11,444 nucleotides of DNA from the NCBI GenBank assembly GCA_014382915.1, contig JACNIV010000332.1, positions 1 to 11,444 on the forward strand. Direction: 5' to 3'. The notes beneath the pieces were generated by a model. That model did no database searches. It saw only the letters and a list, made by a program, of their open reading frames with translations, and was not told the DNA's origin. Each line of letters starts with the position of its first letter. The first letter of the stretch is position 1. Made by a program: the position numbers and the translations under genes. Below are positions 1 to 7,496 of this stretch, one piece after another. The stretch comes from Candidatus Cloacimonadota bacterium (GTDB lineage Bacteria > Cloacimonadota > Cloacimonadia > Cloacimonadales > TCS61).

Positions 1-689
1 CCAAAAAAGCCAATAGCTTTCTCTACTTCTGTTTCAGTAAAAACTTTAATGTTTTCATTTTCTTGAACTGTTTTTATTTTTTCCTGAATGATATCAAGAT
101 TGGTTCCCTGATGAGGAAGTATTTTTTCAAACCTGGTTACATTGCCACCAATTGAGGAAGTTTTTTCTACTAAATATACTTTCCTTTTCTCACCGGCAAG
201 AGACAGACTGGCTTCTATACCGGCAATACCTGCACCTATCACAAGCACATCAGGAATACTATCCAATTCTTTTTCTGTAAGTGGAGACTGATAAGTTACC
301 CTGCTTATGCCCGCCCGGATATACTGAATTGCTTTTTCTGTGGCTTCATCTTTATCAGGAATGATCCAGGCACAATGCTCACGGATATTTACAAGCTTGT
401 ACAAATATGGATTGAGATCTGTTCTCTTACATACATTCATAAATGTAATATCGTGATCCCGGGGAGAGCAGGCTGCAATTACCAGGTGTGTTAATCCATT
501 CTCCTTAATCTCATCAGCAAGGAAATCCTGACCTTCCTTTGAACAAAGAAGCTTGTGTTTCTTGGCAATTATTATCTTCTCAGGCGGTTCATTAAGAGCA
601 GAAATTTCTGTTAAAATCTTTTTAATATCAACTTTATCGGCAATATTAGGACCGCATTCACAAACGTAAACTCCAATTCTATCACTCAT
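1..689 (-). CDS. HdrA-family flavoprotein, QmoB-like (3' truncated by window)
   Basis: Open from an ATG at 689 to the window edge, giving the first 229 residues. The start is supported by AAGGTG a few bases upstream. Residues 1-130 are the N-terminal HdrA module, with 'VCECGPNI' (C10, C12), 'LLCSKEGQ' (C49), 'AACSPRDHD' (C74) and 'REHCAW' (C106). A Rossmann FAD site follows: 'VIGAGIAGIEA' at 150-160, then the acidic residue E175 and 'SIGGNV'. Where HdrA proteins normally carry a CxxC cluster motif just after this (present in both other paralogues here), this protein reads 'LPHQGTNLDIIQEKI', with no cysteine. That substitution recalls the second HdrA-like subunit of Qmo complexes (QmoB), and its place directly after a short QmoA-sized gene fits. 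This is inference: the diagnostic C-terminal half (ferredoxin motifs, possible MvhD fusion) is outside the window. A cytosolic electron-transfer subunit is likely. Confidence 0.8.
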   Translation of the reverse strand, partial: MSDRIGVYVCECGPNIADKVDIKKILTEISALNEPPEKIIIAKKHKLLCSKEGQDFLADEIKENGLTHLVIAACSPRDHDITFMNVCKRTDLNPYLYKLVNIREHCAWIIPDKDEATEKAIQYIRAGISRVTYQSPLTEKELDSIPDVLVIGAGIAGIEASLSLAGEKRKVYLVEKTSSIGGNVTRFEKILPHQGTNLDIIQEKIKTVQENENIKVFTETEVEKAIGFF

Positions 690-741
690 TTTATCACCTT
701 TATTCTCACATTTAAGAATTCCAATTCATTTTATTGTAGGC

Positions 742-843
742 GTTCATAGGTTCACCGTTCAGAGTTACCTTTTTTCTTTAACCTTCACTAACCCTGAACC
801 TTAAAACCTTGAACCTTGAACCTCAAAACCCGGAACCTCTTAA
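742..843. repeat. Gene-less copy (scar) of the four-helix-bundle cassette ends
   Basis: This spacer joins sequences that flank the four-helix-bundle gene elsewhere in the window. Bases 742-775 match 7931-7964 with one mismatch, including a perfect 26-base run. Bases 771-802 match 8386-8417 at about 26 of 32 positions. Read on the minus strand, the left part still encodes the last codons of the four-helix-bundle gene (K-K-G-N-S-E-R-stop against K-K-V-N-S-E-R-stop). The rest is a minus-strand run of nine GGTT units with mostly 7-8 base spacing. It starts two bases after the stop codon of the gene at 848. The body of the gene is absent, as if lost between the A-rich tracts that border it in the full copy. 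Confidence 0.75.
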
Positions 844-847
844 CCCT

Positions 848-2128
848 TTATTGAAAATAAGACATCACTTTGCCCACAGCTGCTTCTGCTTGAGTTATCG
901 AACCCTGAATATCTTTAGGTCCTTCAGCACAGCCGGCAAGAAAAATACCGGTTTTGGAAGTATCTACAGAACCAAGCTGAATACCCTGATTCATAAAGAA
1001 ATCCTTTTTATCCTGTTCAATTCCAAGCAACTTAGAAAGAGAAGCAGTATCTTTTCCCTGGATCATTGCCAGAGAAAGAATCACCATATCTGCGGACAGT
1101 TTCTCTTTTTCATTTTTCCCATTATAATATTCAATTGATAAACTTTTATCATTTCCTTCCACTTTGATCTTATCAACAGGAGAATATATAAAATTAACTC
1201 CTTCTTCTTTAACATCCCGGTGGAATTTCTGATAGTGTTTGCCCGGCATACACCAGTCAGAATGAAAATTATAGATTTTCGCATCGGGTAATTTATGCTT
1301 TAGATAGTGAGCTAACTTAAGCGAATACATACAACATACACTTGAACAATAACCCTGTTCTTCTCGTCCAACACATTGAATTATTGCTATAGAGTTGGGA
1401 GGGTTATCTCCTTTTCGCAAGGTTATCTCACCTTCGGTTGGTCCATTAGAAGCATATAATCTTTCAGCTTCCATTGCTGTATAAACATTGGGATATTTTC
1501 CATATCCAAATTGAGAAAATCCTGCAGGGTCAATAATATCAAATCCGGAAGCTATGATGATTGCTCCAACTTTTATTTCGATTATTTCATCTTTATCGGA
1601 AAGGTTTATTGCTCCAAATGCGCAAGCTTCAACACAGGCATTACAGGTTTTCTTGCCATTGAGTTGCAGGCAATGTTCAGGATCGATTGCCGGTACATTT
1701 GGCAGGGAACCCGGACAAGGCACATAGATAGCCTTTTTCTCAGAAAGATTCTGTTCAAATTCATTTTTCAAACTAACAGGACAGGGTTCATAACACATTC
1801 CACAACCAATGCAATCTACAAGACTTACATATCTTGCTTTTTTATTAATGGTAACTGTGAAATCTCCTATTTCACCTTGAACTTTTTCTACGGTGCTAAG
1901 CGTTAGAAGTTCAATATTTTCACTTTGCAGGACTTCCTGTTGTTTGGGTGCTATCATACAGGTAGAGCATTCCAAATTGGAAAAGACGTCTTCATATTTG
2001 ATAACATTCCCACCAATCAAAGATGCTTTCTCCCCCAAATACACTTTTTTGCCTGTATCTGCAAGTAATAAGCTGGCTTCAATTCCTGCCACTCCAGCAC
2101 CGATTATCAATATATCAGAATTATTCAT
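848..2128 (-). CDS. Short HdrA-like FAD/Fe-S protein (QmoA-sized)
   Basis: 426 residues, an HdrA-family flavoprotein without the N-terminal cysteine module and without the C-terminal two-cluster ferredoxin domain found in the 650-residue HdrA nearby. It starts directly at the FAD fold ('ILIIGAGVAGIEASL', about 6-20; E33; 'LIGGNV' 38-42). It has the HdrA CxxC site 'ECSTC' (C54, C57) and a ferredoxin motif C106-x2-C109-x2-C112-x3-C116-P. A second, incomplete-looking set follows: C153, C162, C165, C169. It also has the family stretches 'FGYGKYPNV' and 'LAGCAEGPKDI' near the end. Length and architecture resemble QmoA of the quinone-interacting Qmo complex, but the same shape occurs in uncharacterised HdrA paralogues, so no symbol is given. 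It follows the second mvhD by about 20 bases and has AAGGA just before the ATG. Probable role: flavin-based electron transfer in a cytosolic Hdr/Qmo-like complex. Confidence 0.85.
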   Translation of the reverse strand: MNNSDILIIGAGVAGIEASLLLADTGKKVYLGEKASLIGGNVIKYEDVFSNLECSTCMIAPKQQEVLQSENIELLTLSTVEKVQGEIGDFTVTINKKARYVSLVDCIGCGMCYEPCPVSLKNEFEQNLSEKKAIYVPCPGSLPNVPAIDPEHCLQLNGKKTCNACVEACAFGAINLSDKDEIIEIKVGAIIIASGFDIIDPAGFSQFGYGKYPNVYTAMEAERLYASNGPTEGEITLRKGDNPPNSIAIIQCVGREEQGYCSSVCCMYSLKLAHYLKHKLPDAKIYNFHSDWCMPGKHYQKFHRDVKEEGVNFIYSPVDKIKVEGNDKSLSIEYYNGKNEKEKLSADMVILSLAMIQGKDTASLSKLLGIEQDKKDFFMNQGIQLGSVDTSKTGIFLAGCAEGPKDIQGSITQAEAAVGKVMSYFQ

Positions 2129-2148
2129 TATTCCTTCTTTACTTTAAA

Positions 2149-2574
2149 TCATAGATAAGGATTAGTTTGTATGGGATTGGGACCCATTTTTTTTATTTTT
2201 TCAGTAAACTGATTAACCACTTCAGCATATCTTTTTCCTTCTGAAGCAGATACCCAGGATAGCTGTAATCTTTCCGGTTCTATTTTTAAGGTTTTAATTA
2301 CTTTTTTTAGTAGGGCGAATCTTCTGCGAGCATAATAATTTCCCTTTTCATAATGGCAATCACCCGGATGACATCCTGCAATCAGTATTCCGTCTGCACC
2401 CAATAAAAGAGTTGTTAAAACTAAATTCGGGTCAATTCTACTGGAACACATCACCCTGATAACTGTAAGAGAAGGTAATATTTCCAATTTTGCTGCTCCA
2501 GCTAAATCCGCTCCGGCATAAGAACACCAGTTACAAAGAAAACCTACTATTTTAGGAGTAAACTGTTCCTTCAT
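2149..2574 (-). CDS. mvhD: MvhD-family [2Fe-2S] subunit, second copy
   Basis: 141 residues, the normal size of the MvhD/FrhD 'hydrogenase iron-sulfur subunit', which relays electrons between an electron-input module and HdrA. Candidate cluster cysteines are in 'LCNWC' (C14, C17), 'MCSSR' (C43) and 'GCHPGDCHY' (C68, C73). The conserved 'GNYYARRR' and 'SWVSASEG' segments are also present. It is about 60% identical by hand alignment to the mvhD copy just upstream (2722-3144), so the pair arose by tandem duplication or paired recruitment. GAGGA lies immediately 5' of the ATG. The next gene, the short HdrA-like protein, begins about 20 bases after its stop, so this copy may serve that flavoprotein while the first copy serves the full-length HdrA. 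That partner assignment is inference. No hydrogenase subunit is visible, so the MvhD name reflects family, not hydrogen metabolism. Confidence 0.9.
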   Translation of the reverse strand: MKEQFTPKIVGFLCNWCSYAGADLAGAAKLEILPSLTVIRVMCSSRIDPNLVLTTLLLGADGILIAGCHPGDCHYEKGNYYARRRFALLKKVIKTLKIEPERLQLSWVSASEGKRYAEVVNQFTEKIKKMGPNPIQTNPYL

Positions 2575-2612
2575 TATTCCTCACATAATTATTAAAATCA
2601 TTCAGAGCAAGA

Positions 2613-2704
2613 CTTGACTCGCAGCGAAGCGTGAGTCGAGAATTGCGTCCATTTATTTTCAGTTTGTTCTCAACTCGCACTCCCTGCGGTCGTTGCAAGT
2701 CAAG
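2613..2704. repeat. GC-rich imperfect inverted repeat between the mvhD copies
   Basis: The 147-base gap between the two mvhD genes holds a GC-rich patch unlike the surrounding AT-rich DNA. Its ends form an imperfect inverted repeat: CTTGACTCGCAGCGA at 2613-2627 against the complement of 2690-2704, 13 of 15 matching. Each arm can fold by itself: GACTCGC pairs with GTGAGTC (2616-2637, one G-T wobble), and CGCA pairs with TGCG inside CAAC/GTTG (2671-2695). No poly-T run follows, so a terminator is unlikely. It could be a small repeat element or an RNA processing or stability structure. A reading frame crosses it, but I see no real gene. Confidence 0.5.
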
Positions 2705-2721
2705 CCCAATCCTTACAGTAT

Positions 2722-3144
2722 CTATAAGAAAACATTCCATTTAGATGGATTTTCCCCATAGCTTTTTATCTTCTCAGTATATTCATTGCTTACCTTAGCA
2801 AATTTGGTGCCTTCTGATGCTGAAATCCACGATAATTTCAATCTTTTAGATTCTAATCCGAGAGTATCAAAAACTTTTGTTAACATAGCAAATCTTCTTC
2901 GTGTATGATAATTCCCCTCGTGATAATGGCAATCACCCGGATGACAACCACCGATAAAAACTCCATCAGCACCATTTAAAAAAGCCTTAACAACAAACAT
3001 AGGATCTATCCTGCTGGAACACATAACTCTTATAGGTAAGATGGATGCAGGATATTTGAGTCTGCTTGTGCCTGCTAGATCTGCGCCTGCAGAGGTACAC
3101 CATTTACACAGAAAACATACGATCTTTGGTTTATACTCTTTCAT
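2722..3144 (-). CDS. mvhD: MvhD-family [2Fe-2S] subunit, first copy
   Basis: 140 residues, full length for the MvhD/FrhD family, which hands electrons to or from HdrA in heterodisulfide-reductase supercomplexes. Visible motifs are 'CKWC' (C13, C16) with an extra C10 ahead of it that the second copy lacks, 'RVMCSSRIDP' (C42), 'GGCHPGDCHYHEGNY' (C67, C72) and 'SWISASEG'. It begins about 50 bases after the hdrA stop, and AAGGGAAAG precedes the ATG. The order hdrA then mvhD is the usual one in Hdr clusters, so this copy is the best candidate partner of the 650-residue HdrA. Expected to be a soluble cytosolic subunit. The donor it would normally contact (hydrogenase, formate dehydrogenase or an NAD(P)H module) is not encoded in the window. 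Confidence 0.92.
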   Translation of the reverse strand: MKEYKPKIVCFLCKWCTSAGADLAGTSRLKYPASILPIRVMCSSRIDPMFVVKAFLNGADGVFIGGCHPGDCHYHEGNYHTRRRFAMLTKVFDTLGLESKRLKLSWISASEGTKFAKVSNEYTEKIKSYGENPSKWNVFL

Positions 3145-3198
3145 CTTTCCCTTCCCTTATTTACAAATAACATACAAAGTTCATTATTCTTTTTTCAA

Positions 3199-5151
3199 CT
3201 ATAAATACGAATAAATCTTAATCATATTAACTATCTGCTCATCAGTAAGATTTTTCTGTTGAGCCGCACTTGATGGACAAGCTGTAATACAAGCTCCACA
3301 TCCCTCGCAAAGGACATCATTTACGGTAGCTATTTTCTTAATCTCATCCAACTCTCGGGCACCATAAGGACAGGTAGAAACACAGATACCGCATCCTGAA
3401 CAGAGTTCTTCATTGACAATTGCTACTATAGGTGAGTGCGAAATCTCATCATTGGAAAGCAAAGCCAGAACTTTTGCTGCTGCTGCCGATGCCTGAGAAA
3501 CCGTATCCGGAATATCTTTTGGTCCTTGAGCAGTTCCAGCAAGATAAAAACCTGATTGCAAACTTTCTACAGGTCTTAGTTTAGGATGAGCTTCGATTAA
3601 AAAACCATTTTCATCTGTATTCAATTTGAGATTATTTATCACTTTTGCCGCACTGACATTGGGAACAATTGCCATTGCCAGAACAACCATATCTGCTTTT
3701 ATTTCTATTTTTTTGCTGGTTAGTGTATCTATTCCGTGAACTATCATTTTATCAGCTTCTTTATAAATTCGTGCGACTTTCCCTCTGAAATAAACTATTC
3801 CGTCCTCGGAAACTGCCTGTTGAACAAATTCTTCGTAGCGTTTTCCGCCGGAACGAATATCGATATAGAAAATATAAGGCTGACCATCGTGAACCTTATG
3901 TTTATATAATTTTGCGTGTTTTATTGTATACATACAACAAATTCTGGAACAATACGGTAAATGTCTTTCCGGATCTCGGGAACCCGAACACTGGATGAAC
4001 ACTATCTCTTTGGGAACCTTTCCGTCAGAAGGACGATGCATCTCACCGCCTGTGGGTCCGGTAGCTGAGAGGATCCTTTCAAACTGCAGACCATCAAGTA
4101 CATCAGGATATTTTCCATATCCGTATTCAGCCATATTTTCCACAGGATAAAGATCAAATCCGGTTGCCACTATCACAGCTCCGATTTCTTCTTCAAAATA
4201 TTCCGGTTTTTTATCATAATCAATTGCATCTGGCTCACAAGCATCACTGCATTTTGTACAGGCAATTGGATTAAATCCCAGGCAGTTTTCAGTATCGATG
4301 GTAAATGTAGCAGGAATTGATTGCGGGAAAGGTATATAAATTGCCTTTCTCCAGCTCATTCCTTCATCATATTCGCTGGGAACTACAACCGGACAGACAG
4401 GAGTGCAGTCATCACATATGGTGCATTTGTCAGGATCAACATATTGTGGTTTCCTCTTAATACTTACTTTGAAATTTCCAACAAAGCCTTCGATGGATTC
4501 TACTTCACTATTTGCATATAATTTAATATTTTTATGTTTATTTATAGCCACCATTTTGGGAGTCATAATACATTGAGAACAGTCCAGTGTAGGAAAAGTT
4601 TCGGAAAGCTGAATCATATGCCCGCCAATAGATGGTTCCTTTTCAACAAGAATTACTTCATAACCACCATCAGCTATATCGAGTGCTGCTTGAATTCCAG
4701 CGATCCCACCTCCAATAATTAGAACTCTTTTCGTAAGAGGTGCGGAAATGGGAGTTAGAGAGTCATTTAGTTTAAGTTTTTCTAGGGCGGTTTTAATGAT
4801 CAAACTTGATTTTCTAGTACCTTCTTCAATATCGTCGTGAACCCAACTGCATTGTTCACGAATATTTGCTACTTCAAGCTGATGCCTGTTAATATTCATT
4901 TCTTCCAGGGCATCCTGGAAAGTAGTTTCGTGAAGTGTGGGAGAACAAGCTGCCACTACAACACCGTCAAGTTTATGCTCAATAATGGTATCTTTAATAA
5001 GCTTTTGTCCCGGTTCAGAACACATAAAAATATAATTTTCAATATAGGCAACACCCGGATATTGGGCAAGTTCCTCAGTTAATCTTTCAACCTCAACAGT
5101 GCCTTTAATATTTATACCACAATGGCAGATAAAAACTCCGATTCTTTTCAT
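3199..5151 (-). CDS. hdrA: Heterodisulfide reductase subunit A (full length)
   Basis: 650 residues, the usual size of HdrA, the FAD subunit that carries out flavin-based electron bifurcation in Hdr complexes. Domain order: N-terminal cysteine module (residues 1-130: 'ICHCGINI', 'FMCSEPGQ' C44, 'AACSPTLHETTF' C69, 'REQCSW' C101); Rossmann FAD site 'IIGGGIAGIQAA' (about 145-156) with E170 and 'SIGGHM'; CxxC site 'DCSQC' (C191, C194); inserted ferredoxin domain (C243, C246, C249, C253, then C290, C298, C301, C305); 'QCSGSRD' and 'CSRICCMY' region (388-407); second flavoprotein half ending 'LAGTAQGPKDI'; and a C-terminal 2[4Fe-4S] ferredoxin (C584/587/590/594 and C615/618/621/625). GAGGA sits 6 bases before the ATG. 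It is separated from hdrB by an unrelated secreted-protein gene, which is odd for hdr operons; mvhD follows directly. Cytosolic. Confidence 0.95.
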   Translation of the reverse strand: MKRIGVFICHCGINIKGTVEVERLTEELAQYPGVAYIENYIFMCSEPGQKLIKDTIIEHKLDGVVVAACSPTLHETTFQDALEEMNINRHQLEVANIREQCSWVHDDIEEGTRKSSLIIKTALEKLKLNDSLTPISAPLTKRVLIIGGGIAGIQAALDIADGGYEVILVEKEPSIGGHMIQLSETFPTLDCSQCIMTPKMVAINKHKNIKLYANSEVESIEGFVGNFKVSIKRKPQYVDPDKCTICDDCTPVCPVVVPSEYDEGMSWRKAIYIPFPQSIPATFTIDTENCLGFNPIACTKCSDACEPDAIDYDKKPEYFEEEIGAVIVATGFDLYPVENMAEYGYGKYPDVLDGLQFERILSATGPTGGEMHRPSDGKVPKEIVFIQCSGSRDPERHLPYCSRICCMYTIKHAKLYKHKVHDGQPYIFYIDIRSGGKRYEEFVQQAVSEDGIVYFRGKVARIYKEADKMIVHGIDTLTSKKIEIKADMVVLAMAIVPNVSAAKVINNLKLNTDENGFLIEAHPKLRPVESLQSGFYLAGTAQGPKDIPDTVSQASAAAAKVLALLSNDEISHSPIVAIVNEELCSGCGICVSTCPYGARELDEIKKIATVNDVLCEGCGACITACPSSAAQQKNLTDEQIVNMIKIYSYL

Positions 5152-5178
5152 TACAATCCTCTATATTAGTTGCTTTTC

Positions 5179-5207
5179 GCATATACTATGGATATCCACA
5201 GATATGC
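5179..5207. promoter_or_regulatory. Nested palindrome upstream of hdrA
   Basis: In the 113-base spacer between the secreted-protein gene and hdrA there is a perfect 10-base palindrome, TGGATATCCA (5189-5198). It sits inside a wider pair GCATAT (5179-5184) / ATATGC (5202-5207). Symmetric sites this close upstream of a start (about 30 bases) can be operators, but AT-rich DNA produces short palindromes by chance and no clear -35/-10 pair was recognised. A tentative call only. Confidence 0.2.
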
Positions 5208-5264
5208 TTGTTAACCACAACTTTCTATTAAAAAACATAACCAGCCCGAGAATACTCCCAGATT

Positions 5265-6542
5265 CTATTTCAGCAGAAGACATTTCTTCACTGATTCTGA
5301 TTTCCCATTAACATCTAATTTGTAGAAATAAACATCAGAACTTACAGGTTTACCAGATTCATCAACACCATTCCAAACAACAGAATGATTTCCTTTGTCT
5401 AAATCATTATTTACAAGAATCTTTACTTTCTGACCCTTAATATTGTAAACGATTAGATCGACTTTACTTTCTTTGGGTATTGAGAAAGAAATAGTAGTTG
5501 TTGGATTGAACGGATTGGGATGATTGGAAAGTTTAATATCTTGAATCTCAGGTACATCAAAATTACCATCTACTCCTGTTGGTTGAATACTTCGATAAAC
5601 ATGGTTTATAGGTTCATAACTTATTGCATATACATAATCATCTTCAGGTATTGTAACAAATTCAATTCCGATATTCTCCGGCATTATTTCCGATTCAATT
5701 AATTGCCAGCTTTCACCATTATCTTCAGAGAAATGAACAGCTCCTGTAAAACCATCCAAATCGGAACAACCAATGAATATCTTATCTTCTGAATCTATAG
5801 CAACTGAAGTTACTAAAACATCATCACGCAACTCTATCCAGGTTTCACCATTATCAGAGGAGCGGAACACTCCACCTTCACCTTGAAAATGATGACCACG
5901 GCTGCCGGCAAAGATCTCATCATTTGAATTTATCGACAAAGAGGAAATATATTCGTACTCCAACCCAATATGTTCCCAGCTATTACCTTGATCTATTGAT
6001 TTATAGCATCCGCCTGCATCTATACCGCTAAAATCTATTGTTCCCGCAAATAATATTCCTTCTGAATTCTCAACTATCGCATTCGCTACTTCACTTGTTG
6101 AAAATGAGAGAACTAAATCCCAACTTGATCCATTATCTGCTGATTTACAAATACCTCCCCAAAAACCAGCAAATATATTGTTTTCTGAATCTACTGTAAT
6201 ATTCGTTACATCATATGGGTCATTAAGATTTAATTCATTCCAATTATCTCCGCTATCTATAGACAAATATAAGGGTATAGGTGAAGCATAAACATGATCT
6301 TGAGAATTCACTGTTACGCCTTTTGATAAATATGCAGATAGAGCCAGTTCCCAATTTACTCCATTATCAAGAGAGCGAATTACACCATCATGTGTACCGA
6401 GAAATATGTTGTTATTAGAATCAACTGACATACAATATATAGATTCCTCAGAGTTATAAATCGATTCCCAGTAATCCTGGCTATAACAGAAATTGTAAAA
6501 CAAAACAATTATTGAAACGATTATGATCTTTTTTGCATTCAT
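5265..6542 (-). CDS. Secreted Asp-box repeat protein with C-terminal sorting tail
   Basis: 425 residues with a signal peptide (K4-K5, hydrophobic 6-18, likely cleavage near residue 21). It has six repeats of about 37-48 residues, each ending in an Asp-box S-x-D-x-G-x-x-W (start residues S57, S94, S134, S182, S228, S272). Each box is preceded by a strand pattern such as '[11 protein letters not shown]'. This is the sialidase/BNR-type beta-propeller blade signature; no sialidase catalytic residues were recognised, so an enzyme function is not claimed. Residues about 335-425 form a FlgD-like/Por secretion tail ('[12 protein letters not shown]', 'YNIKGQKV', 'VYFYKLD', basic 'KKCLLLK' end), typical of cell-surface or exported proteins of FCB bacteria. 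A very strong ribosome site (AGGAGG, 5 bases from ATG) serves it. It lies between hdrB and hdrA, an unexpected place for an extracellular protein. Substrate or ligand unknown. Confidence 0.88.
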   Translation of the reverse strand: MNAKKIIIVSIIVLFYNFCYSQDYWESIYNSEESIYCMSVDSNNNIFLGTHDGVIRSLDNGVNWELALSAYLSKGVTVNSQDHVYASPIPLYLSIDSGDNWNELNLNDPYDVTNITVDSENNIFAGFWGGICKSADNGSSWDLVLSFSTSEVANAIVENSEGILFAGTIDFSGIDAGGCYKSIDQGNSWEHIGLEYEYISSLSINSNDEIFAGSRGHHFQGEGGVFRSSDNGETWIELRDDVLVTSVAIDSEDKIFIGCSDLDGFTGAVHFSEDNGESWQLIESEIMPENIGIEFVTIPEDDYVYAISYEPINHVYRSIQPTGVDGNFDVPEIQDIKLSNHPNPFNPTTTISFSIPKESKVDLIVYNIKGQKVKILVNNDLDKGNHSVVWNGVDESGKPVSSDVYFYKLDVNGKSESVKKCLLLK

Positions 6543-6547
6543 GTAAT

Positions 6548-6553
6548 CCTCCT
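6548..6553 (-). promoter_or_regulatory. Consensus ribosome binding site of the secreted protein
   Basis: A perfect AGGAGG lies 5 bases before the ATG at 6542, stronger than the GAGGA/AAGGA sites of the surrounding metabolic genes. It supports this start, which also gives a well-formed signal peptide, and suggests strong translation. Confidence 0.75.
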
Positions 6554-6595
6554 TTTTTATTTATAAGTTATGGCTAATAGTAAACTCATACGAAT

Positions 6596-7474
6596 TTATA
6601 TTAACCCCTTTTCTTTCAATATTTGTTCGGGATTTACATAGTGTAATTTAGTCCAATTTTTATTCCATCCTCCTCCCAGAGCAACAGACATAAGTTCTGT
6701 GAAATAGAAAACAGGCATCTGCTCAAATTCTACAAATTCTTCACTTGTTTCCTTTTGTCTCTGGTCCAGATTGAAAGCACATAACGGACAACTTGTTACA
6801 ATCGCTTCACATCCTGCCCTTCTGGCAGAACTTATTATTTCATAAGTTCTTTTAATGGTAACATCTTTTTTGGTTATGGTTTGATATGCACCGCAGCATT
6901 CCAAGCGATAAGGGAAGGCAATGCCATCAGCTCCGAGTGAAGAAAACAGATCTTCAATAATAGTGGGATCTTCAAAATCATCGATGGCAAACTCTTTGGG
7001 TCTTACTAACAGGCATCCGTAATATCCACCTATCTTTAATGAAGATAAAGGTTTTTTTACTTTTTCTTTGATCTTATCAAAAGTGACTCTGTCTTTGAGA
7101 ACAGTTAATAAATGAACAATATCAACAGTGCCTTCATAGCGAATGTTCTCTTTATACATAAGGTCATTAACTTTATTCAGATTTTCTTCATCTTCGGTAA
7201 TGAATTTTTTTGCCCTTTGCAGTGTATTATAACACATACTGCAAAGAACAACCAGCTCATTCAGATTTTGTTCTTCTGCCCTTAACAGATTTCGAATGGA
7301 AGCCAATTGGAGCATTAGATCATCAGTTGTCATAGAAAATACAGTTCCACAGCAAACCCAATCTTTCATCTCATTTAGTTGGTAGTCCAGGATTTCCATA
7401 ACTTTAATAGCAGAATCCTCAAAGTTCTCTGCATTTGCTTTTAAAGTACAGCCGGGATAATATGGTAAGTTCAT
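6596..7474 (-). CDS. hdrB: Heterodisulfide reductase subunit B (CCG domains)
   Basis: 292 residues, normal for HdrB, the subunit that carries the noncubane [4Fe-4S] clusters where disulfides are reduced in methanogen Hdr. Both CCG motifs are intact: first C9, C41-C42, C78-x2-C81; second C154, C193-C194, C229-x2-C232. The 'YYPGCTLKA' start and 'CCGAYQ' segments are typical. GAGGA precedes the ATG by about 7 bases, and hdrC ends 22 bases upstream, so the two are co-translated, in the usual C-B order. In bacteria the real acceptor of such HdrB proteins is often unknown; a disulfide, or another thiol or quinone route, is possible. Cytosolic, expected to bind HdrC and through it HdrA (3199-5151). 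Confidence 0.93.
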   Translation of the reverse strand: MNLPYYPGCTLKANAENFEDSAIKVMEILDYQLNEMKDWVCCGTVFSMTTDDLMLQLASIRNLLRAEEQNLNELVVLCSMCYNTLQRAKKFITEDEENLNKVNDLMYKENIRYEGTVDIVHLLTVLKDRVTFDKIKEKVKKPLSSLKIGGYYGCLLVRPKEFAIDDFEDPTIIEDLFSSLGADGIAFPYRLECCGAYQTITKKDVTIKRTYEIISSARRAGCEAIVTSCPLCAFNLDQRQKETSEEFVEFEQMPVFYFTELMSVALGGGWNKNWTKLHYVNPEQILKEKGLI

Positions 7475-7496
7475 TAATTTTCCTCGAATATTTTTT

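Noticed and set aside
742..843. CRISPR-like array
   Set aside because: Units are about 7-8 bases and contiguous, with no spacers of 25-40 bases and no cas genes.
809..1138. Plus-strand frame starting in the heptad array
   Set aside because: Its start codes for the repeat itself (NLEPQNPEPLN) and the rest is antisense to the short HdrA gene, which has clear motifs.
1511..1906. Plus-strand 131-codon frame
   Set aside because: Antisense to the ferredoxin-motif region of the short HdrA gene; no recognisable protein features.
2552..2740. Minus-strand reading frame of 62 codons between the two mvhD genes
   Set aside because: It overlaps both mvhD ends, runs through the inverted repeat, and has no family features or suitable ribosome site.
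5208..5264. Intrinsic terminator after the secreted-protein gene
   Set aside because: Only a 4-base GAAT/ATTC pairing lies nearby, with no GC-rich stem followed by a U run.
5265..6542. Sialidase enzyme
   Set aside because: Asp-boxes occur in many non-enzymatic propellers, and no catalytic arginine triad, FRIP motif or tyrosine-glutamate site was recognised.
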